Positions 20,191 through 26,430 of a DNA stretch of 26,430 bases are shown here, in pieces. The notes below the pieces were generated by a model. It was not told where the DNA came from and searched no databases. It saw nothing but the letters and a program-made list of their open reading frames with translations. This stretch comes from Dichomitus squalens LYAD-421 SS1. Its lineage: Eukaryota; Basidiomycota; Agaricomycetes; Polyporales; Polyporaceae. The stretch is taken from contig NW_006766937.1 in assembly GCF_000275845.1 (NCBI RefSeq), positions 179,526-205,955 of the forward strand, given 5' to 3'. The position numbers were made by a program, and so were the translations under genes. Numbering within the stretch: the stretch's first letter is position 1; each line of letters begins with the position of its first letter.

Positions 20191-20872
20191 TGTTGAACTT
20201 GGACTTATCCGGTCCAGACTACACGAGGCTATGCGTCTCCTAGCACTTAGCTGTAGTCGCTTATGTAGTATGTTACCATATTTGGGACTCTCTGCTCGTG
20301 TACTATAGCTATGCTTCCAGACTCTTCTGGTACTGTCTAGGACAATCTGTACTACTCTAGAACGGTCTAGACAGATCTATACATGTGACTAACCACTCTT
20401 CAATTAGTCATGGACACTTCTCTGTAGTATATAAGGACTTCAGATTGCGTCCTCCCTCTTCAGTCTTTCCTTACTGACTGAAGAGTGAGTACTTCCTTAC
20501 CTCTACCTCTAACTTGTAGTTACTTACTTGATCCTTTGTAGTCTTGCTTCGACTCTAGGTACAGTTGGTTACTGCAATATAGTCTTTCCTTACTGACTGA
20601 AGATCTTGCCTCGACTCTAGTCGGATCTAATCTTTGTCTTCACAGCCCCGAGTTTATCAGATGAGTAAGAGATGAGTAAGGCATAGATCTGTCTAGACCG
20701 TTCTAGAGTAGTACAGATTGTCCTAGACAGTACCAGAAAAGTCTGGAAGCATAGCTATAGTACACGAGCAGAGAGTCCCAAATATGGTAACATACTACAT
20801 AAGCGACTACAGCTAAGCGCTAGGAGATGCATAGCCTCGTGTAGTCTGGACCAGATAAGTCCAAGTTCAACA
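20191..20872. mobile_element. LTR-ended 682-bp palindromic element with 190-bp inverted arms
   Basis: The left arm 20191-20380 and the right arm 20683-20872 are inverted copies differing at about four positions. The outer ends are TGTTGAAC and GTTCAACA, the same 8-bp termini as the LTR at 48-416, although the interiors are unrelated. The 302-bp centre has a plus-strand TATA box (20428-20434), a hairpin, a GTGAGT, and two copies of AGTCTTTCCTTACTGACTGA. The simplest reading is an LTR running rightwards from 20191, whose 3' part was replaced by an inverted copy of its own U3, for example by autointegration or by insertion of a second LTR. It could also be a palindromic non-autonomous element in its own right. 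No 5-bp target duplication is seen (GGACC left, CCCCG right). Confidence 0.75.
20428..20434 (+). promoter_or_regulatory. TATA box of the palindromic LTR element
   Basis: TATATAA followed by GGAC. A stem CTTCAGTC/GACTGAAG (20458-20483) follows, and then GTGAGT at 20485-20490. The layout is close to that of the LTR at the right edge. Confidence 0.55.
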
Positions 20873-22324
20873 CCCCGTGTGCTACACCATGTACTTTGAT
20901 AAGTCTGCATGATAAGTCTGGACAGATTTGTGTTATTACTTCAGCGTAACAGGATATATGGCACAGGAAGGAGGGTCGCACTACCCAGATAGTGATGGGT
21001 CACAATGCAGTAAAAATCAGTGCCCAACCCGTCAATAATCTGGGCAGGCGAAGCAGCATCTGCGAAGGTGAGAGCGAGACGAGGGGAGGAGACAACACAA
21101 TCAGCTAGGCGGCATGGATGTAGGCGCCCGTATAGGATTCTCCCTTGCGGAGGCTGCTCGCTCGCTGCCACACATCAGGAAAACCCTCCCGCCGAAAAGT
21201 TCATAGAATAGGAAGGAAATGTCAATATACCACGGAAACTGAGGAAATTGGATATATATCCAGAGTTTCGAGTGCAAGCGGAGCATTCTATGAACTTTCA
21301 GATGAGAGTTCTGGCGAGCTGTCCGGATTTAGGCACTGAGCGCGTGCTGACCGCATGTCCACGAGGCTTCCATTTACCTTTTTGGATAGATTGGCGCCCG
21401 CTCAACTAGTGCCATCTTGCGACACCTTATGCACTTCCTTGAGATGCGTTCTAAGGTATCATACACGTGTCATTGTACTCCGTGTACTCACACTCCTCGA
21501 GACAAGCCTGAGCAACAGGCCTCTGTAGGTCTAGGGCCGTCTGACACCACTGGACGACATGACGTGCCGGCTGCCTGATTTAGACCTTGACTAGGCGCTG
21601 GTTGATCCGCGCCCGAACGCATCACCGACGCTGCTCGCCATCGCTAGCACTCGCTGTGCCTCCATCATCACCCTCTGTTCAGCTTCTCTTCCCCTCGACA
21701 TTTTCGAACTCGTACAACTCACTGTAACGGCCGTGCACTAGCTCAAGACAGGACAGATAGAAGAAACACGCCCACATGACCGTGCTAGGCAGTGCTGGTT
21801 GACTAGGAGAGTGGCATGCGGACGAGCACCGAGGCTCGCAATCCCCAGGTGCGTGTCGTTTCCATCTTGCCCCTCGCTCTCCTCGCTCTCTTTATCCTTT
21901 CATTTGAACCAATTCCACCGCTTTCAGTGTTGACTGTGGCCTTCATCCTGTTTCCCTATTGTCGTACTATTCTTGCTACCCCAACCTTCGTATAATACAT
22001 TCTGTATCGTATTGCACAAGTAGTAGCTCTTATGGCTCGAATATATCCCCTTTCTCCTGTCTGTTTTCCTCCAAAGTCGTTCTGAAGCGACTACTGTTCG
22101 TACTCCATCCGCCGCCGTTCAACTCCGCGCAGCTCGAGACTTCGGAAAGGATCCTTTCTGTCTCACCTGGAGGAGGAGCTATGCGCCTGGCAGGTGCTCT
22201 CCATCCTTGCAACTGAGTTAGAACATCCTGAGGATAGAGTAACAACAGCGTCTTGTAGAAGATGTATGCGAGACCATTTTCATGATTAGGATGAGGTGAG
22301 CACTCCGACGTGTTGGGGAAAAGA
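20873..22324. other. Region without recognised genes, left flank of the Plavaka element
   Basis: No gene is supported. GATAAGTCT occurs twice at about 20899-20918, similar to the end of the adjacent LTR arm, so a little LTR-derived sequence may continue there. A 14-bp inverted pair lies at 21196-21298. The left end of the Plavaka element should lie in this stretch, but I could not find terminal repeats matching the right flank. Confidence 0.4.
21196..21298. repeat. Small foldback, 14-bp inverted repeat
   Basis: AAAGTTCATAGAAT at 21196-21209 is inverted at 21285-21298 (ATTCTATGAACTTT), with about 75 bases between. No coding content. It may be a mini foldback element or a terminal repeat remnant. 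Confidence 0.45.
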
Positions 22325-25300
22325 TCAGTATACATTAAACAAGGTGGATAGATCTTTGTCCGTATTTACATAGAATACACTACACTTGTCCAAGACGTTC
22401 TCACTAGTCCAATCGGAAGGTACGGGCCCATTCCACTTGGGGGTGAGGTGAACGCTGCGCTGGATCAAACCAACAGGCACTACAGATACAAGGCGCTCAC
22501 CATCCTTGTAAGAGCGCGACACCTTATAGAAACCAGAGTTCCTTTCCGGAGACGCAGAGAACTTCGAAAACCATTCAATATACGCAAGATGTCGAGGAGG
22601 GCGCTGCTCGGGTGGTACACCGGGAAAGTAGTAGTCGAGTGTTGCATCAGGTAGTGTGAACACTACACGGATTTGCCCAACGCGTAAGTCTACCACATTT
22701 GCATCAGTACCAACAGCTCGCTCCGAATGGTCCTACTCGATCTATGTAAAACATGTACTTATCTTGTAGCGGGATGGGGGCTTGACGTGCTTGTGATCGC
22801 ATGGGCACTATAGACTCAGAATTAGCCAGCTCAGAGTGACGAACACAGATCAGTGCGGTGTCGAAACGAGCAGGGGTCACAATATCTTTGAGGGCACCTT
22901 CATTGACATGACGGGGGTGGACATGAATGGAATCACGAGTCTCCTGTCCGAAAATGTGCTCGTTCCAAAATTTGATGCGGTGATAGACAGGGAGGTGATT
23001 GAACGGAATGAGGGTCTCCGAGATGCGGCTTTCGAGTTGGTACGAACTGAGCGTGGGGTGACGGAACTGGACAACAAAATGGCAGATCGCGGGACCGATA
23101 TGCTTCGCATGGTACCCTGTGGGAGACGTGAGCTCTTGAAGAGATACCGACTTCCGTATAGGATGTTGCGTCATCTTGACATGTAGCGTGCATGCAAGAT
23201 CTGGAGGCTGCCATCGTTGATCATGGCGAGCTGCGAGAGTTGCTGGGCCAATGGAAACTTGTTGAGAGCGCCAAAAGACATAGCTATCATGATGCAAGAC
23301 CTTCTCGCGACACTCTAGCCACTTGGTCATCTGCGGGAATTCATCGCGGTGGTTTGTCGCTCGATACGCGTCCTTCGCAAAATCGATGTGCAGCCGTTCC
23401 GAAGTCTCCGTGTTGTAGTTGTCAGTAGTGCCGTATAACTTGATGCACCGGACATAGTGCAGTAGAGCGTGCAACTTGGGAATATTGAAGCCAGAGCAGA
23501 TATCGAGGTCGATGAAGACATCACGACTCTTGTGGAACTCGTAAAGACACTTTTCGAGTGCCTTGAGTGACGTGTCATCGTGGACGGGATACTGAGCCAG
23601 AAATGCGAAATGAAGGAGACTACAGGTGGTGCAGACCAGGCGGTCAGCATGCTTGCGCGGGAGGTCCATATCGACAACAGTGGAGAGGAGGAAGTGGCTG
23701 ATCTGCCGGTGTTCGGCCCCAGTCACCCGGGAGAGACCAGTGATACCTTTGTAGAAGTTGCGAATGCTATGGTTGTAGGGTAGACAGCAAATGCGGGCAT
23801 CGATCTCTGCGGCACCACACGCATCCTTGAGCCAGGAGAGGAGGTGTTTGAACACGCCTTGATATACTTGATGGAGGACGTCAGCGGTGACGGAACGGAA
23901 GATATCTGTGAATGGTAAGTCCTCCCAGAATGGATGTTGAACGGGTTTGATATTAGCGTCGTTGCACGCCTGGACAAACATGGGAGAATCAAGTGACTTG
24001 ATTGCAGCTAGCGAGGCCTTCATGTCGCGGTACAGATGCGACAAGGGAAAGTCTCCGAGCTCGTCATGAGGGCAGGTACAGATTGGACAGTCTCCGTTGT
24101 AAGTGCAGGTTACCAAGCATTGCTCGGGATAGTCACCGACATACGCAGCAAGGATTGGGTGACAGCGACGTGCAACACCATCGCCACTGGTCATGATTGT
24201 TCCATGGGCACCTGCGGCTTTAAGGGGTTCGAGAAGCTTGGTCATGCAGGCATGGAACAGGTTTGCGAGGACACGGCGGCGGGCAGCTTTGTTTCCGATG
24301 TGCTCAAGTCGACTCGTTGGGAGGTACGCGAGAAGAATCTGTCCTTGACGACCGGGCTTCTGGCAGATGGACTTGGGGAGGTTGCCAATCGTCAACTACA
24401 CAGGATACACCGTCTTGTTTCGGAAAAGAGTAAGTCGGGTTTTGTCGGATGAAATGATGACCGGGATGACGGTGGCACCCGGTTTTTGCTCCTCAAGTTT
24501 CTCCTGCGCTGTGCGTCAGTTTTATGCGTATGTTGTGACGACAATTCCATACTTGGATCGACCACCACCATTGCCCGGTATGCATGTCATGATATAGACG
24601 GATCTTGCGATCTGTGCCGGCGTAGTGGCGCTCGGGTGCAAAGCAGAGATAGCGAACATGTTCCGGGTCGCCATAGAGTGCCTTGATGCACTCCATGATA
24701 TCGCGCGCATACATCTCAAAGCTTTCGCCCATGACGTGAGCCTCATGGTACTTGAACGTTGGGCGGCGTGATGGGAGGTTCTCATCGAAGATATCATGTA
24801 ACTGTTTGGCGTTTCGGAACGACAGGCCCAGCTTGTCGACGAGCTGCAGAGACATCAGATGTGAGCCATGAGAAATTGGATGCAAGCTTACACCTTTGAT
24901 AGTGAGCAGCTCTGTAAGAGCTGAAGAGCTGATGTCGTGCATATTTGCCCACCGCCCAACAGCCCAGTCCGTCTCCAATGCAAACGGCGCAAACATATTC
25001 TCCTGGGACCCACAAACGCGCTCGCCATACTTCCAGTATCCGGATGTGCGAACACGAGGCTCAGAGACAGGTGCGCCTGCTTTGCCTCTGAAGTAGCAAA
25101 TATTTGCAGGAGCCTCACAAAGGCGTTCATGAGAGTTGGGCTCGACACCTCCGGGACTGGCGTGCGCCTGGGGGTCCTCCTCATCCTTCGGTAAATACTC
25201 TACAGTGGGACTAGGAGGTTTTGAATGGGATTGAGATTGGGCAGGGGTAGGGGGGGTGTCGACATGCATTGGCTCGGGAGGACGACTCGGAGCGAGTGGA

Positions 25301-25803
25301 GGGGATTGGGGCGGGGCAGGGAATAGTGTATCCAACCCCACCACTTCTTCATCGCCATCTTCTTCATTGTCACTGACCTCCGTTACGTCAGGAAACGGTC
25401 CTGCATTGAGTGGTGCATTGACAGAGTCGCCGTCACCAAAACCAGGAAAGTCGGCCGCGGTATAGTCGGCGCAAGTGCCAAAGAAGTCGCCTTCAAACTG
25501 AGCAGCAGGTGGCTCGAACTCTTCGCAAGCTTGTTCCGAGTTCACGTTGGCATGGGTCGGAGAGCCGGAAGGAGACTGCGATGAAGACGAGACTGAATCT
25601 GAATCACAGGGGGAACTCGGGGAGCGCGTGCCAGAACCCAAGCGACGACGAGGATCATGCCGGTAGGGTTCATGGATCTTGTTCAAAATGGATTTGCCTG
25701 CACGAAGACAGGCAGGGTCTATAGTCCTCTGAAAATGCTGGACATAGTAACCTTCACGACGAAAGGTTGTCTTGCAAGCTGAGCACTCCCAGATGGCAGA
25801 CAT
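22325..25803 (-). pseudogene. Decayed Plavaka-type (CACTA-like) transposase gene
   Basis: This encodes the large protein of Plavaka DNA transposons, which are abundant in agaricomycetes. Exon 1 (25803-24553, 417 codons) starts MSAIWECSACKTTFRREGYY, with a C2-type zinc-finger-like motif. An acidic and proline-rich stretch follows, then a conserved core ending TGQWWWSIQ. A 49-bp intron (24552-24504) joins in phase to exon 2. Exon 2 has the family blocks LANLFHACM, MTSGDGVARRCHPILAAYVG, PEQCLVTCTYNGDCP and FNIPKLHALLHYV, and the C-terminal part (PRHLAYIEWFSKF) ends at 22325. Two lesions are visible. A TAG at 24396-24398, where relatives read through, truncates the product to 452 residues. A frame change near 22723, consistent with one extra base, separates the C-terminus. 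The element is therefore probably immobile by itself. Its terminal inverted repeats were not found. Confidence 0.8.
24396..24398 (-). other. Nonsense codon in the Plavaka transposase
   Basis: The minus strand reads TAG after GTGTATCCTGTG. Coding in the same frame continues immediately with LTIGNLPK, a conserved block of the family, so the stop has replaced a sense codon. No splice junction removes it. Confidence 0.7.
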
Positions 25804-26063
25804 CGACAACAGCTAAGGGAGATGATGAGATTTGAACATACACAATAATGGCGGTACAGAACAAATAATACAGACGGAAGTTGAAATTGATACGGGCGTC
25901 GGGTGCAACCCCAACAAATAAGGGCGTGGAGCCAAGCCGCCGCTGAGTTTGTCAGGGTCCATGCTAGGGCTTCAGTGTCGGGTGGACAAAGACATAACCG
26001 GTGGATACGCACTAACTGAGTCGCCATAAACAGTTGGCTTCACAACGCATGTTCGCAGTCCGT
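25804..26063. other. 5' flank of the Plavaka gene
   Basis: Non-coding. The transposase promoter and the right terminus of the element should lie here. GGGCGTCGGGTGC near 25895 and CAGTGTCGGGTGGAC near 25973 share a GTCGGGTG core and may be subterminal repeats. No TATA box is obvious. Confidence 0.35.
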
Positions 26064-26430
26064 TGTCACGGACGTTGGACAGACGCCCCTTTTTGCCGCC
26101 CATTCCCCTCCCCTTGACGCCCACCTTCCATTTTCGGACCATTTCCTTTCTTAGCCCATCCCAGTTTGGACACTGCAGATACGTTCCCACACCCGCATGC
26201 TACGTTCCCGTGATCGCCATGCCTTTGCCTTTTCCTTCCCGCCCTTTGTTCTCCCTTTGTCATCTTCACTGCCTCGCTCTCGCGCCTTGTCTTTGGTTGC
26301 TAAGCAGCCCTTCTAGTATATAAGGACCCCTTAGGCACTCCCTAGTCCCCATCTCGACCTCTTGGTCATTGGGACTAGGTGAGTGACCATAGCGTTGTAT
26401 CTCCCTCCGATTGCTAATGTATAACTTGGT
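26064..26430 (+). mobile_element. Partial LTR running off the right edge
   Basis: It begins TGTCACGGACGTTGG, a start common to fungal gypsy-type LTRs, and has a TATA box (26317-26323, TATATAAGGACCCC). A perfect 9-bp stem CCTAGTCCC/GGGACTAGG (26341-26379) follows, overlapping an AGGTGAGT at 26377-26384. Orientation is plus. The 3' end and any internal region lie outside the window. The 5' boundary is inferred from the TG start only, and the superfamily is uncertain. Confidence 0.5.

Noticed and set aside
21816..21995. A 59-codon plus-strand frame with a hydrophobic segment (ILPLALLALFILSFEP)
   Set aside because: Short, no recognised family, no intron or promoter support, and located in the flank of a transposon; random CT-rich DNA gives such frames.
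22700..22745. Possible intron explaining the Plavaka C-terminal frame change
   Set aside because: A GTAGGACC...GGTAG segment of 47 bp has a good CTGAT branch site, but splicing it leads to the wrong frame and a stop, so a one-base lesion is the better explanation.
24396..24398. Stop-codon readthrough or recoding in the transposase
   Set aside because: No stem-loop or known readthrough context is visible, and a second lesion occurs in the same gene, so simple decay is more likely.

Overview
The window reads as nuclear DNA of a filamentous basidiomycete, probably an Agaricomycete. Genes are broken by many short introns of about 50 to 75 bp with GTGAGT- or GTACGT-like donors and CTNAY-like branch sites. 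The gene content fits: F-box and F-box/WD40 proteins, a small secreted cysteine-rich protein, and a Plavaka-type transposase. Nothing looks bacterial or viral, and no rRNA, tRNA gene or CRISPR array is visible. The species cannot be named from the sequence.

Layout, left to right. Positions 48-416 are an LTR of a Ty1/copia-like retrotransposon on the minus strand; its body runs off the left edge and its primer-binding site (36-47) matches the anticodon arm of initiator tRNA-Met. A 64-base hairpin lies at 555-618. A plus-strand F-box/WD40 gene occupies 1053-3303. Positions 3304-6820 are gene-poor, with one decayed coding region at 4858-5660. A minus-strand, three-exon secreted 10-cysteine protein gene lies at 6821-7425. 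After more gene-poor sequence there is an F-box pseudogene at 9073-10830 with two single-base lesions, then the 3' part of an unrecognised minus-strand gene (11077-11581). A six-exon flavin-reductase-like gene with a 7-nt microexon (12338-13460, plus) converges on a nine-exon UPF1-like superfamily 1 helicase gene (17696-14475, minus). A further minus-strand coding region (18301-17720) lies 23 bp upstream of the helicase and may be its 5' exon.

From about 18.8 kb to the right end the window is mostly mobile DNA. A non-autonomous element with 60-bp terminal inverted repeats (19256-19963) encloses a second inverted pair and a dense cluster of TTAAG/CTTAA motifs. A 682-bp structure (20191-20872) has 190-bp near-identical inverted arms and LTR-like TGTTGAAC...GTTCAACA ends. 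A decayed Plavaka transposase gene (25803-22325, minus) carries a nonsense codon and a frameshift. The start of another LTR (26064 onward) runs off the right edge.

The host genes do not form an obvious pathway. The most notable content is the mobile-element cluster: a large LTR-ended palindrome able to form long double-stranded RNA, and three LTRs that each place a consensus 5' splice site downstream of the TATA box. The helicase is of a type often linked to RNA surveillance or silencing, but no functional link to the repeats can be shown from sequence alone.
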